64,000 bases of DNA from CAZUGO01 sp964619935 (GCA_964619935.1 CAZUGO010000046.1:26241-90240), one strand, 5' to 3'. Shown: positions 8,688-17,381, counted from the first letter of the stretch. Translations and numbers: made by a program. Notes: a model not told the origin generated them from the sequence alone.

Positions 8688-9932
8688 ATGCCCATTTGTC
8701 TGAACGTGGAATCGCTGAAGCCCGGTATGCGGCTGTACCAGGCGGTGTGCAACGACTACGTCGTGCTGCTGCCGCCGGGCAAGGTCCTGGATCAACAGGA
8801 TGTCGATGCCCTGCGCCGCAAGTACCCGGAAATGGGCATCATGATCGCCGACCCGCTGCTGGACGAGATTTGCGATTTCGAGGACGACACCGCCGATCGC
8901 GAGGCCGCCCGCCAATCGGGGCAGATCCTGTCCAAAGCCCTGGGGTGCGTGCGCCGCAATTTCTCCGGCCGGGCCCAGATGCGGGCCGAGGAAATCCTCG
9001 GGTTGCAGCAGGCCGCCGCCCAGGTGATGCGCTATCTGGACGAGAATCCGGTGGCGGCGATTCTACTGGAGCGCACCCACAGCAGCGACACCTACCTGCA
9101 AGAACACTCGGCCAACGTGTTTTACATCTCGATGGTCGTCGGCAACTGCATCAAGCAGTACATCGTGGAGGAGCGGGAGCGGCTGGCCAATTGTTCTCGT
9201 CTGGAACGATCGTATGCCATGAACCTGACGCCGCTGGCCATGGGCTGCCTGTTGCATGACGTCGGGATGCTGGACCTGCAGGACATCTACCGCAGCGTCG
9301 GGGCCCTGACCGCGGACCAGCGGGCTCGGCTGGCGGAGCATCCACTGGCCGGAGAGCGGATGCTGCCGCGCACGCTGTCGGCGGTCGCCCGGATGGTGGT
9401 GCGCACCCACCATGAGAACTTCAACGGCACCGGGTATCCCGGCGGCATTCCCGGCCAGAGGCTGCACATTTTCTCGCGGATCATCCGGGTGGCAGACGCC
9501 TTTGACGCGGCAACGGCTCCTCGGATTTACAAGAAGGCCAAGTCGGAGCTGCGGGTGTTGTGGGAGATGAACAGCGGGCCGACCCGTGAGCACTACGATC
9601 CGGTGGTCACCAAGGTGCTCACCGGCATGATGAACCCCTTTCCGGTGGGGGCCAAGGTACGGTTGAGCAACGGGATGTACGGGGTGGTGGTCCGGCAGAA
9701 CCGCGCCGCCCCGTTCCACCCGCAGGTGATCCTGGCGTTCGACCGCAACCACGTGCGCATACCCCCGGAGCAACTGCAAAAGCCCATCAACCTCAGCGAG
9801 CACCACGATCTCACGATCGTGTCGCACGCCGGGGAGGACGTCTCCTACATCTACACGGAGTCTGCGGTGGCCGGCGGTTCGGCGGAAGCGCGTCGCGGGA
9901 CCGCCGAGGCGTTCACCTTCGCCTATCCCTGA
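8688..9932 (+). CDS. HD-GYP domain protein (probable cyclic-di-GMP phosphodiesterase)
   Basis: 414 residues from the ATG at 8688, which has GAGGAG just upstream. The N-terminal ~130 residues start 'MPICLNVESLKPGMRLYQAV', a segment typical of HD-GYP proteins. The metal-binding histidine-aspartate pair is His190-Asp191 in 'GCLLHDVGMLDL', and the signature 'HHENFNGTGYPGGIPG' has the GYP at 249-251. A C-terminal ~100-residue region looks like a small beta-rich extension ('VGAKVRLSNGMYGVVVRQN'). HD-GYP enzymes hydrolyse c-di-GMP; activity here is inferred from intact motifs. Its stop lies four bases from that of the convergent comEA-like gene. Confidence 0.9.
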   Translation: MPICLNVESLKPGMRLYQAVCNDYVVLLPPGKVLDQQDVDALRRKYPEMGIMIADPLLDEICDFEDDTADREAARQSGQILSKALGCVRRNFSGRAQMRAEEILGLQQAAAQVMRYLDENPVAAILLERTHSSDTYLQEHSANVFYISMVVGNCIKQYIVEERERLANCSRLERSYAMNLTPLAMGCLLHDVGMLDLQDIYRSVGALTADQRARLAEHPLAGERMLPRTLSAVARMVVRTHHENFNGTGYPGGIPGQRLHIFSRIIRVADAFDAATAPRIYKKAKSELRVLWEMNSGPTREHYDPVVTKVLTGMMNPFPVGAKVRLSNGMYGVVVRQNRAAPFHPQVILAFDRNHVRIPPEQLQKPINLSEHHDLTIVSHAGEDVSYIYTESAVAGGSAEARRGTAEAFTFAYP

Positions 9933-9936
9933 GGCC

Positions 9937-10305
9937 TCAGGGCCCGCACACCAGCGGGGCCGCCGCCGCCGCCGTGGCCGGTCCGATGCCGCGCACCGCC
10001 TGAAGGCCGGCAACACCGGCGAAAGGCCGGGCGGCCGCCGACCCCTCGCGATAGGCCACAATGCGGGCCGCCAGCGTCGGTCCAATGCCCGGAAGGGCCG
10101 CCAGCTTCCACCAGGGATCCACATTCAAATCGATGCACAGGGCCAGGTGCAGCGGCTGGTGAACCTCCGGCCCGGGTGGCTGGAACGCCGGGCCGGGCAG
10201 GTCCAGTCCGCGGGCTGCGGCGAAGGCCAGAACGGCGGCGGTCAGCAGCACGCCGCGGCGGGCTGCGGCGGGGACGGCGGCCTCAGGAGGTCTGGCCATT
10301 GCCAT
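9937..10305 (-). CDS. ComEA-like helix-hairpin-helix DNA-binding protein
   Basis: 122 residues. A basic N-terminus and a hydrophobic segment ('RGVLLTAAVLAFAAARG') form a membrane anchor or signal peptide. The C-terminal ~65 residues are a double helix-hairpin-helix: 'IDLNVDPWWKLAALPGIGPT' then 'GVAGLQAVRGIGPATAA', the ComEA fold that binds double-stranded DNA in the periplasm during uptake. No other competence genes are adjacent. It overlaps the end of the upstream GH10-like gene by 23 bp, so the two are probably co-translated. A second ATG two codons in is an alternative start. Confidence 0.85.
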   Translation of the reverse strand: MAMARPPEAAVPAAARRGVLLTAAVLAFAAARGLDLPGPAFQPPGPEVHQPLHLALCIDLNVDPWWKLAALPGIGPTLAARIVAYREGSAAARPFAGVAGLQAVRGIGPATAAAAAPLVCGP

Positions 10306-11791
10306 GAATCTGGGCCCGAATGGTGCAGAGCTGCTCGTAGGCCAGTTTCGGAGTCAAGTCCGGCCGCAACAGGCCGCCGTGCGGAATATAGTGCCGGTCG
10401 ACATCGGCCAGGTCGCGCCAGGTGATGGTGTCAACAAACGGCTTGCTGAGGGCGATGTTGTAGAATTCGCGGAGCCAGCGGGACTGCAGCGCTTCGCTCC
10501 AGGGGTCATGCCAGCACCCGGCGTTTTCCGGCAGGTACTTGCCGCTCCAGGCATCGCCTTCATCGCGATCGATCTTGGACGGCACCTGCACGGCGCTGAT
10601 GTGCACCGGCTTGCCGAAGTTGGCGAAGCGATCCATCATCGAGGACATCTGCAGCATGTCGCGCAGAAACATGCCATCGGCCCCGACGCCCATCAGGAAC
10701 TGCAATCCGAAGGCGTCGAAGTGGATGGAATTCTGGACGAGCATGTCCGCATACAGCAGCGGGGGAATGGTTCGGGGATTCCGGGAGTAGTACTCGCCCC
10801 AAGGAGCCACGACATCGACCAGGGCCACCGCCCGCGGCGCGGTCTGCTTGGTGACCGACGCTGCCAGTCGGGTCAGATCCATCAGTTGTTCAAAGTTGAA
10901 GTTGAAGGAATTGTGGGCGTGGATGCCACTGATGGCGTCCCAGACGTGGACCCGATCTCCGTAACGTTCGACGACCGCACAAACGTGGTGGTACACGAAT
11001 TCCCGGACGGCGTCGTAGTCGTGCTCGTAGATGTACAACCAGTCGGGCAGGTGCCGCTCATCGAAAGAAACCAGCGGGCCGGCCTTGATGGGCATCCGCC
11101 GCTGGGTCAGCCACTCGACCCACTCGTCGGTATCGCCCCAGGCGGGTTCTCCCTGCTTGGGCTCCAGGGTCCGCCAGATCATGGGAACGCACGCAAAATC
11201 AAAGCCGTTCAGCAGCCGCTTGCGGTAGAGGTCGTCGCGGGTGCCTGGATTGATCGTACACCCGAACAGTCGCCGGCCGAACTGCCCGGCATTCCGCCGG
11301 CGGTTCAAAAAGACGCTGGCGTGAAACAACGACATCTGCTCGCCGAGGGGGACGGCGATGCTCAAGGACTCATCGGCCAATTGGGCGGTCTTGGCCATGT
11401 CACCGCTCTTGATGGCTTCGATGAGCGTTTCCTGGGCCCGCTTGCAGTTGCGCTCGATGTGCTCGATGTTGTCGATGGCGAACAGGCCCCAATCTTCGCG
11501 CTTCTGGCAGATTCGCATCATTTGACCGCGGGCCAGCTCGAGATGCAGGTTATACGGCCGCTCACGTTCTACCAGCCGGGTGGTTTCCAGCATCACGCGA
11601 CCGACCCCGCGGATCGGCCAGAGCACCACCAGGGCGGCGGGTCCCTGGGCCCGCTTGTGGCACAGCAATTCGGCGTCGCGAAACTCGAATTCCGCCCGGA
11701 CGGGTACGTGGTCCGAGCCGATCAGATAAGCGCCTTCCAGCGGGAAGGAGTTCACCGGCTTGGACCCCTGGTATATCTGGAAGCGGTGCAT
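10283..11791 (-). CDS. GH10 (xylanase)-like protein lacking the catalytic glutamates
   Basis: About 502 residues from the ATG at 11791 (MHRFQIYQGSKPV); the frame is open 62 codons further but that part is low-complexity. Residues ~1-180 are an uncharacterised N-terminal region rich in polar helices. Residues ~180-495 resemble a GH10 beta/alpha barrel: 'GCTINPGTRDDLYRKRLL', 'FDFACVPMIWRTLEPKQGE', 'VHVWDAISGIHAHNS', 'FDAFGLQFLMG', 'VHISAVQVPS'. In active GH10 enzymes the acid/base lies in a WDVVNE-type motif and the nucleophile in a TELD-type motif; here both positions lack Glu. There is no signal peptide. Probably a non-hydrolytic or repurposed barrel. Confidence 0.75.
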   Translation of the reverse strand: MHRFQIYQGSKPVNSFPLEGAYLIGSDHVPVRAEFEFRDAELLCHKRAQGPAALVVLWPIRGVGRVMLETTRLVERERPYNLHLELARGQMMRICQKREDWGLFAIDNIEHIERNCKRAQETLIEAIKSGDMAKTAQLADESLSIAVPLGEQMSLFHASVFLNRRRNAGQFGRRLFGCTINPGTRDDLYRKRLLNGFDFACVPMIWRTLEPKQGEPAWGDTDEWVEWLTQRRMPIKAGPLVSFDERHLPDWLYIYEHDYDAVREFVYHHVCAVVERYGDRVHVWDAISGIHAHNSFNFNFEQLMDLTRLAASVTKQTAPRAVALVDVVAPWGEYYSRNPRTIPPLLYADMLVQNSIHFDAFGLQFLMGVGADGMFLRDMLQMSSMMDRFANFGKPVHISAVQVPSKIDRDEGDAWSGKYLPENAGCWHDPWSEALQSRWLREFYNIALSKPFVDTITWRDLADVDRHYIPHGGLLRPDLTPKLAYEQLCTIRAQIHGNGQTS

Positions 11792-11930
11792 TGCTGGCTC
11801 GCCGGGGGGGACGCACATCGCCACAGGTGTCAACGGCCCCGCTGGGATGCTATTATGACCGAAGCGGAGACGGCCGTCGAGACGGTCCGGCGGGTTGTCG
11901 GGCACGATCGGCGGCGCCGCGGGTGGTGCC

Positions 11931-12800
11931 ATGGTCCTTTGGCTTCTGGTCGTCTGCTGGATCGGCCCGTGGGGCAACCACGACGCCCGCTACGACCGGG
12001 TGACGTTGCTGGACGGTCAGGTCATCACCGGACGGGTGCTGGAAGAAACCAGCACCCGCCTGCTGGTTCGTGTGGTCCGCATGGGCGGCCGGGTGAGTTA
12101 CACCCGCGCCGTCGAGAAGGAATTCATCGCCGAGCGCGGGTTCATCGAGGTGCCGCAGACCGCAGCGCCGCCGCCGGCGCTGGCCGGGGGCGATGGGATC
12201 GATTTGGACGACGCGGTGGCGTTTGCGGTGCGGACCTTCCAGGAGTGGTCCATCCGCAACGTCGAGTCGGCTTCGCGTCGCCTGCTGCAACTGATCACCC
12301 AGGCCAAGCCGGCCGACCTCGAGCGCGTCGATGCACTGGCCCGCCGCGGCTACGACGTTTCCCTGGCCGAGTTCGCGGCGATGGTCCATCTGGAATACTC
12401 ATTATCCCGCGCGGCCGACGGCCATTTCCGGTTGTACTTTGTGACGCCCTACACCGCCCAGGCGTCCTGCGACCTGCTGCGGGAAGCCCTGCAGGCCGCG
12501 TTGACCCACGAGGTCCGATGTCTGGACGACGATCCGGCGGGCGGGCGACCGGCGGTGGCCCTGCGCTGGCTGGACCAGCCCAGTTTCTATCGCGGCGACT
12601 CCCGGGAGGCCTCTTGTTTTGCCAAGCAGGTCTCCAGGCTGTTGGGCATGAACCGGGAGCTGGCCCGCTTGAGTCAGGCCCTGCGCCGGCCGCGCGAAGA
12701 GACCTTGGAGTTGAACACCCAGTACGTCCAGTTGCGGGCCCTGCTGGCCGTGGTCAATGAACGCAAGGACCGACCGCCCCGACCGCCGGCCCTGCCTTGA
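11931..12800 (+). CDS. Exported or membrane-anchored protein of unknown function
   Basis: 289 residues from the ATG at 11931 (the frame is open from a TTG at 11895). The N-terminus 'MVLWLLVVCWIGPWGNH' is a signal peptide or anchor. Residues ~20-70 form a small beta domain 'YDRVTLLDGQVITGRVLEET...LLVRVVRMGGRVSYTRA', similar to the short 'DG...I.G.v' segments of planctomycete secreted proteins. The rest is alpha-helical. It is transcribed divergently from the GH10-like gene and precedes purC by about 33 bp. No known family is recognised. Confidence 0.65.
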   Translation: MVLWLLVVCWIGPWGNHDARYDRVTLLDGQVITGRVLEETSTRLLVRVVRMGGRVSYTRAVEKEFIAERGFIEVPQTAAPPPALAGGDGIDLDDAVAFAVRTFQEWSIRNVESASRRLLQLITQAKPADLERVDALARRGYDVSLAEFAAMVHLEYSLSRAADGHFRLYFVTPYTAQASCDLLREALQAALTHEVRCLDDDPAGGRPAVALRWLDQPSFYRGDSREASCFAKQVSRLLGMNRELARLSQALRRPREETLELNTQYVQLRALLAVVNERKDRPPRPPALP

Positions 12801-12833
12801 CCCCGGGCGGGCACTCTGCGATCATCCCGCGGT

Positions 12834-13760
12834 GTGGGCGGCGTGGTCATTCAAACGGACATTCCCGGGTATTCCTGCCGCCGCGGCAAGGTGCGTGACG
12901 TTTACGATCTGGGCGACGTGGTTCTGATCGTGGCCTGTGACCGCTTGAGCGCCTTCGACGTGGTGCTGCCCGATGCCATCCCCGGCAAAGGGCAAGTGCT
13001 GACCCGCCTGGCTGGCTATTGGTTCGAACATCTGTCGTCGGCCACCCCGCATCACCTGCTCGAGATCATCGACGACCGGCCGCCGGCGGCCCTCCGGCCC
13101 TACCGCGGCCAACTGCGGGGCCGGGCCATGATCTGCCGCAAGTGCGAGGTGATCCCCATCGAGTGCGTGGTGCGGGGATATCTCGCCGGATCGGGATGGG
13201 CCGACTATCGCCGCAACCAGTCGGTCTGCGGTGTGCGCCTGCCCGAGGGCCTGGTGCACTGCCAGCAGTTGGCGGAGCCGATGTTCTCGCCCGCGACCAA
13301 GGCCGAGCAGGGTCACGATCAGAACATTTCCTTTGAGCAGGCCTGCACTCTGGTGGGGCGCGACACCATGGAGGAACTTCGTCGCCGCAGCCTGGATTGT
13401 TACCGGGAGGCGGCCCAGGTGGCGGCCGAGCGCGGGCTGCTCATCGCCGATACCAAGTTCGAGTGGGGTCGCCGCGACGGTGAGTTGATTCTGATCGACG
13501 AGATTCTGACGCCCGATTCCTCGCGCTTCTGGCCGGCGGCAGACTATTGCCCGGGACGCGACCAATCCAGCTTCGACAAGCAATACGTCCGTGACTACCT
13601 GCAGGGGTTGGTGGACCGCGGGCTCTGGAACAAGACGCCGCCGGGCCCGCACCTGCCGCCCGAGGTCATCCGCAACACCACGAACAAGTATCTGGATGCG
13701 TACCGCCGCCTGACCGGCTGCGGTGATATTGCCTGGCTTGGGGATGGCGACGTATCATGA
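12834..13760 (+). CDS. purC: Phosphoribosylaminoimidazole-succinocarboxamide synthase (SAICAR synthetase)
   Basis: 308 residues, the ~300-residue form. It ligates aspartate to CAIR with ATP in purine synthesis. Motifs are 'RRGKVRDVYDLGDVVLIVACDR' (start of the ATP site), 'AFDVVLPDAIPGKGQVL', 'ECVVRGYLAGSGW', 'FSPATKAEQGHDQNISFE', 'LIADTKFEWG' and 'DEILTPDSSRFWPA' followed by 'SFDKQYVRD'. A GTG start at 12834 is used; a GTG three codons later is possible. The stop at 13760 lies four bases before the aroC start, suggesting a shared transcript. Confidence 0.95.
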   Translation: MGGVVIQTDIPGYSCRRGKVRDVYDLGDVVLIVACDRLSAFDVVLPDAIPGKGQVLTRLAGYWFEHLSSATPHHLLEIIDDRPPAALRPYRGQLRGRAMICRKCEVIPIECVVRGYLAGSGWADYRRNQSVCGVRLPEGLVHCQQLAEPMFSPATKAEQGHDQNISFEQACTLVGRDTMEELRRRSLDCYREAAQVAAERGLLIADTKFEWGRRDGELILIDEILTPDSSRFWPAADYCPGRDQSSFDKQYVRDYLQGLVDRGLWNKTPPGPHLPPEVIRNTTNKYLDAYRRLTGCGDIAWLGDGDVS

Positions 13761-13764
13761 ACGC

Positions 13765-14940
13765 ATGACTGCACTGGATTATCGCACCAGCGGCGAGTCG
13801 CACGGGCCCGCGCTGCTGACCTTGATCGAGGGGATGCCGGCAGGGGTCAAGCTGGACATCGACCTCATCAATGCCGAGCTGCACCGCCGGCAGGGCGGCA
13901 TGGGCCGCAGCGGCCGGCAGAAGATCGAACGCGACCAAGCCATCATCAAGTCCGGGGTCCGACACAACCTGACCATGGGCTCGCCGATCGCCATCGAACT
14001 GCTGAACCGAGACGCCCGGCTCGATGAAGCGCCTGCGGTGACCCGCCCGCGACCGGGGCACGCTGATTTTGCGGGCAGCGTCAAGTGGCTCACGGTCGAT
14101 TGTCGCGAGACCTTGGAGCGGGCTTCGGCCCGCGAGACTGCTGCCCGCGTGGCTGCCGGTGCCGTGGTCAAGTGCCTCCTGCGCGGGTTCGGCATCGTGG
14201 TCGCCGGATTCGTGCGGCAAATCGGTGAAGCCCGCGGCAAGATTGACGCGGCTGCCGAGTTGGGGCAACTGCTGCACGATCGTGATGAAAGCGAAGTGTA
14301 CTGCCCCGATGCACAGGCCGCCGACGCCATGATGCAGCACATCCGGGATGCCGGCAAAAGTGGCGATACCCTCGGGGGGGTGGTGGAGGTCTGGGCCGAC
14401 GGACTGCCGCCCGGAATCGGAAGCTGCCTGCGCTGGCAGGACAAGCTGGACGGCCGCCTGATGCAGGCGGTCGGCAGTATCCAGGCCATCAAGGGTGTTG
14501 AGATCGGCGGCGGGTTCGGCTTGGCCGCCTTGCCCGGGAGCCAGGTGCACGACGAGATGGACTATGACGTCGGACAGCAGCAGTCCAGTTCGCTGGGATT
14601 CACCCGCCGCAGCAACAACGCCGGCGGCCTGGAAGGGGGCATGGCCAATGGGCAGCGCCTGGTGATTCGGGCGGCGATGAAGCCGATCAGCACCCTGGCC
14701 AGGGGGCTGGACACCGTAGATCTGCGGACCCACGAGGCCGCACGATCGGCCTACGAACGCAGCGACATTTGCGCGGTTCCGGCCGCCAGCGTCGTGGCGG
14801 AAAATGTGGTCGCCTTTGAACTCGGGCGGGCGTTGCTCGAAAAATTCGGTGGGGACACCCTCGAGGAGGTGACCCACGCCTGCCGCTTTTTCCTGGATCG
14901 TGCTCGATCCCTGGGACTGGATGTTTCCGGCGGCGGCTGA
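13765..14940 (+). CDS. aroC: Chorismate synthase
   Basis: 391 residues. It converts 5-enolpyruvylshikimate-3-phosphate to chorismate using reduced FMN, the last common step of aromatic synthesis. Signature segments are 'YRTSGESHGPALLTLIEGMP', 'RRQGGMGRSGRQKIERDQ', 'RPGHADFAGSVKW', 'RASARETAARVAAGAV' and 'NNAGGLEGGMANGQ'. The ATG at 13765 gives the standard N-terminus MTALDYRTSGESHG. It lies directly after purC. The other shikimate gene in the window, aroB, is about 10 kb away and not linked. Confidence 0.96.
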   Translation: MTALDYRTSGESHGPALLTLIEGMPAGVKLDIDLINAELHRRQGGMGRSGRQKIERDQAIIKSGVRHNLTMGSPIAIELLNRDARLDEAPAVTRPRPGHADFAGSVKWLTVDCRETLERASARETAARVAAGAVVKCLLRGFGIVVAGFVRQIGEARGKIDAAAELGQLLHDRDESEVYCPDAQAADAMMQHIRDAGKSGDTLGGVVEVWADGLPPGIGSCLRWQDKLDGRLMQAVGSIQAIKGVEIGGGFGLAALPGSQVHDEMDYDVGQQQSSSLGFTRRSNNAGGLEGGMANGQRLVIRAAMKPISTLARGLDTVDLRTHEAARSAYERSDICAVPAASVVAENVVAFELGRALLEKFGGDTLEEVTHACRFFLDRARSLGLDVSGGG

Positions 14941-15082
14941 GCCGAAGCGCCGCGACTTGGCACCTGGCGGCCGGCTGCCGGACGGCAGTAGATCACACCC
15001 GTGGTGCCGGCGTGCCCCGCCGGCCGGTCGCCATGAGGTGCCCGATGCTGCCGCTGACCACTGCTTCTGGAGGCAACCCAAT

Positions 15083-15601
15083 ATGATTCGAAGGACCATT
15101 CAATTCACGACAGCGCTGATCTTGTGCGTCACCGTGGGATCCTGTCGGTCGAGCGGCGCCGTCGCGGAAGGCGGCGGGCACGCCGTCAAGAGTGCGCAGT
15201 TGCGCGCGGTGATGAGCGCCCTTGAGGACGACACCCTGGCCCATTGGCCCTACACCCTCGAGGGGCTGCCGGACGACCCGTCCCAACCCAGTTGGACCGA
15301 AGCACAACGGGTCCTCCGCCAGCAGTCGGCTTTGCGCGAAGCCTGCCTGCTGTCGTTGGGACTGGCGGAGGCCGCACTGAAGATGCCCAAGGCTGCGTCG
15401 CAAGCCCAGCTCAGCGAGGCCGAACGCCGCGAGTTTTTCATCGAAGCCCGCCGCCTGCACAACTACGCGGTCGACCTGGACGAAATGTCCGCTGCCGGAG
15501 ACCTCAGTGGGATGCGCGACGTGCTCCTGGACATCGACCAGACCTGCACGGACTGCCACCAGCGGTTTCGCAGCTTCGCGGGCGACCTGCCGCGCCGCTG
15601 A
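15083..15601 (+). CDS. Haem-binding lipoprotein with cytochrome c'-like C-terminal CXXCH
   Basis: 172 residues from the ATG at 15083, preceded by TGGAGG. The signal peptide 'MIRRTIQFTTALILCVTVGSC' ends in a lipobox-like VGSC, so Cys21 is the expected lipidation site. The mature part is all-helical and ends with 'IDQTCTDCHQRFRSFAGD', one CXXCH haem-attachment motif (Cys155, Cys158, His159) in the last helix. A single C-terminal motif in a helical bundle is the cytochrome c' / b562-like arrangement. Likely a periplasmic electron carrier or gas/redox sensor. No partner oxidase is adjacent. Confidence 0.8.
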   Translation: MIRRTIQFTTALILCVTVGSCRSSGAVAEGGGHAVKSAQLRAVMSALEDDTLAHWPYTLEGLPDDPSQPSWTEAQRVLRQQSALREACLLSLGLAEAALKMPKAASQAQLSEAERREFFIEARRLHNYAVDLDEMSAAGDLSGMRDVLLDIDQTCTDCHQRFRSFAGDLPRR

Positions 15602-16728
15602 GCCCCGGGCCCCCGGCCAGGCCGGCAATACGCGGCAAACGACCTCGGTTGCTTGCGGTGATTGCCCAGCCCCTTACGCCGGTCCGCGGGGGCGCTGCGG
15701 CTTGCGGCCCATCCCGCCGGCCCGGGGGCGACCAAGCCGGCCTGCTCCGGACCCGAACCACTGAGGCTGGGGATTTGAGATTAAATGGTGGTACCATATA
15801 CCCCAAATGGTGGTACCATAATAGTCAAACCGTGGTACCAGATTGATCAAATGGTGGTACCGTTTGCTATAAATGGTATCTTCATTTGCTGTATATGGTG
15901 GTACCATTTTGACTGAAAACCCGCCGGCACGACGCTCACCGAGCCAGGGCTGACCATCTGTTACCCAGACTCATCCGGACCTGGACGTCATTCGTGCTGC
16001 CCTGGGGTGCGGTCTCCACTGATTGCAGATTGATCCTGTGGAGCCTGCAGATCTTCAACCTTTTCCTCGGCGATCACACTGGTTCCAGGCAGGTTGGCCG
16101 AGTCATCAAGGCGCTCATCCCTCTGCAGGAGATTGCGAGGTCTGTTTCGGTGTTGCCCCCGCGGTGCAGGTATCGGCGCTTGGCCCCTTGCCGGCGGGTC
16201 CTCACGGGCGCGGCTCGGACTGGGTGCTCCGACTGGGCGCCTGTCGCCCGGCGGCTTGGGGCTTACCGGCCGAAGCGGCACGGGCCCTGGGGTCAAATCC
16301 CTAGTGATATGTCGTCGTCGTCGCGTGATATCGCGCGACCTCCACGCAATCTCGCGGAGCCCGGCGGGGCGGCCGGGTGGCGGTTGTAGGGAAAGCAGCC
16401 CAATCGTGCGACGGTTCCCCGCGCAGCACGGGGCGGTTCATCCGCAGGCGATCTCATTGCAGAGTTTCGGACCGGCGCGATCCTGCGCCTCGTTAAGTGC
16501 AGCCAACAAGCCTTGTTAGTGAGTGTGTCGCGCCGCTTGGAAAGCGCCGGTGAGGCCGCGTGCTGCAGGGAAACTTCAACGATCGAGTTGCAAGCGCAGG
16601 CCGTCCATGCCAGACGTGGCGGCCCGCTCGGAACGCCGCGTGTCTTATGGCCCACCGACGCGTCAACCGGCCGTCGGTGGTCGATCGCCGGAACAGGTGA
16701 ACTCAATAGGCACGAGAGGAGAACAATC
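15602..16728. other. 1.1-kb non-coding region containing the first 22-bp repeat array
   Basis: The array occupies 15785-15916. Open frames on both strands between 15917 and 16728 are arginine/proline-rich and show no protein family. A short palindrome AACAAGcCTTGTT (16505-16517) lies about 210 bp upstream of the gene at 16729 and could be an operator. I see no tRNA or recognisable structural RNA here. Confidence 0.5.
15785..15916. repeat. Array of six 22-bp units with palindromic core ATGGTnnnACCAT (array 1)
   Basis: Units begin at 15785, 15807, 15829, 15851, 15873 and 15895, an exact 22-bp step. Cores in order: ATGGTGGTACCAT, ATGGTGGTACCAT, ACCGTGGTACCAG, ATGGTGGTACCGT, ATGGTATCTTCAT, ATGGTGGTACCAT, each followed by a 9-bp AT-rich spacer. 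The period is not a multiple of three, so it is not a protein repeat. It is close to two DNA helical turns, which would place all cores on one face. It is strongly AT-rich inside GC-rich DNA. It has the layout of iterons or a phased protein-binding array. A matching array lies at 53522-53653. Confidence 0.9.
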
Positions 16729-17247
16729 ATGAAGAACATCAAGAACACAGTGGCGAGCATCCTGGCGGTGGGGCTGTTTCCGGCGTTGGGTTTGGCCCAG
16801 ACGGAACCGAACATTTCGGAGAACATCGACAAGGTCGAGCGCCTGGTCGCCGATGCCAAGCAGACCTTGACCGACCTCGGGGCGGAAGTCGACGTGGCGG
16901 TCAAGGTCACCAGCGAATTGACCCGGGCGGTGGAGTTCGGTCGGGTGAACCATGGGTTGGCCCTGCGGATTGAACAGCAGATTCAGAGCGCCCGTTACCT
17001 GAGTGGAAAGTTGACCGAATTCCGGCGGCAGACCGCCGGAATCCGGGTGATGGTGGAAGACCTCGAGCGCCGGGCCGAGAACGCCGATTCGACCATCAAG
17101 GCTCGGGTCGAGAAACTGGCCGACAGTGCCAAGCGGCTCGATTCGGACAGTGCCGGTATGGACTCCACGCTCCGCGGGGTCCAATTCAAGCTGGCCGAGC
17201 TGAAGGAGAAGGTCAGCGGCGGCAGCGGCTTCGGGGTCGGTCACTGA
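16729..17247 (+). CDS. Small periplasmic coiled-coil protein of unknown function
   Basis: 172 residues from the ATG at 16729, with a strong AGAGGAGAA ribosome binding site. A classical signal peptide (~residues 1-23, 'NTVASILAVGLFPALGLAQ') is followed by an almost entirely helical mature region with heptads ('NIDKVERLVADAKQTLTDLG', 'TAGIRVMVEDLERRAENADS') and a glycine-rich end. The absence of proline and the regular heptads suggest a parallel coiled-coil rod. No family is recognised. It ends ahead of a long hairpin at 17283 and converges on tRNA-Tyr. Confidence 0.75.
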   Translation: MKNIKNTVASILAVGLFPALGLAQTEPNISENIDKVERLVADAKQTLTDLGAEVDVAVKVTSELTRAVEFGRVNHGLALRIEQQIQSARYLSGKLTEFRRQTAGIRVMVEDLERRAENADSTIKARVEKLADSAKRLDSDSAGMDSTLRGVQFKLAELKEKVSGGSGFGVGH

Positions 17248-17282
17248 GTATGGACAGTCGCTGCGGAAACAAAGCCGGATCT

Positions 17283-17319
17283 GAGTGCAGGTCGCGCATG
17301 CCGTACGCGACCTGCACTC
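17283..17319. terminator. Perfect 14-bp hairpin, probable bidirectional terminator
   Basis: GAGTGCAGGTCGCG (17283-17296) pairs perfectly with CGCGACCTGCACTC (17306-17319) around a 9-base loop. It sits between the convergent coiled-coil gene and the tRNA-Tyr gene. The following T-run is short (TATTCT), so termination may need a factor or the hairpin may act mainly to stabilise the 3' end. Confidence 0.65.
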
Positions 17320-17381
17320 TATTCTGTATCCGGCCGGGGCCATCCCGGCGCATCGCGGCGGGTGAAATGATGGGCTGCGAT

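Noticed and set aside
15785..15916. CRISPR array
   Set aside because: The conserved part is 13 bp and degenerate, the variable part is only 9 bp and partly conserved between the two arrays, and no cas gene is present.
16094..16519. 141-residue open frame as a gene
   Set aside because: Arg/Gly/Ser-rich composition typical of a chance frame in GC-rich DNA, no good ribosome binding site and no recognisable domain.
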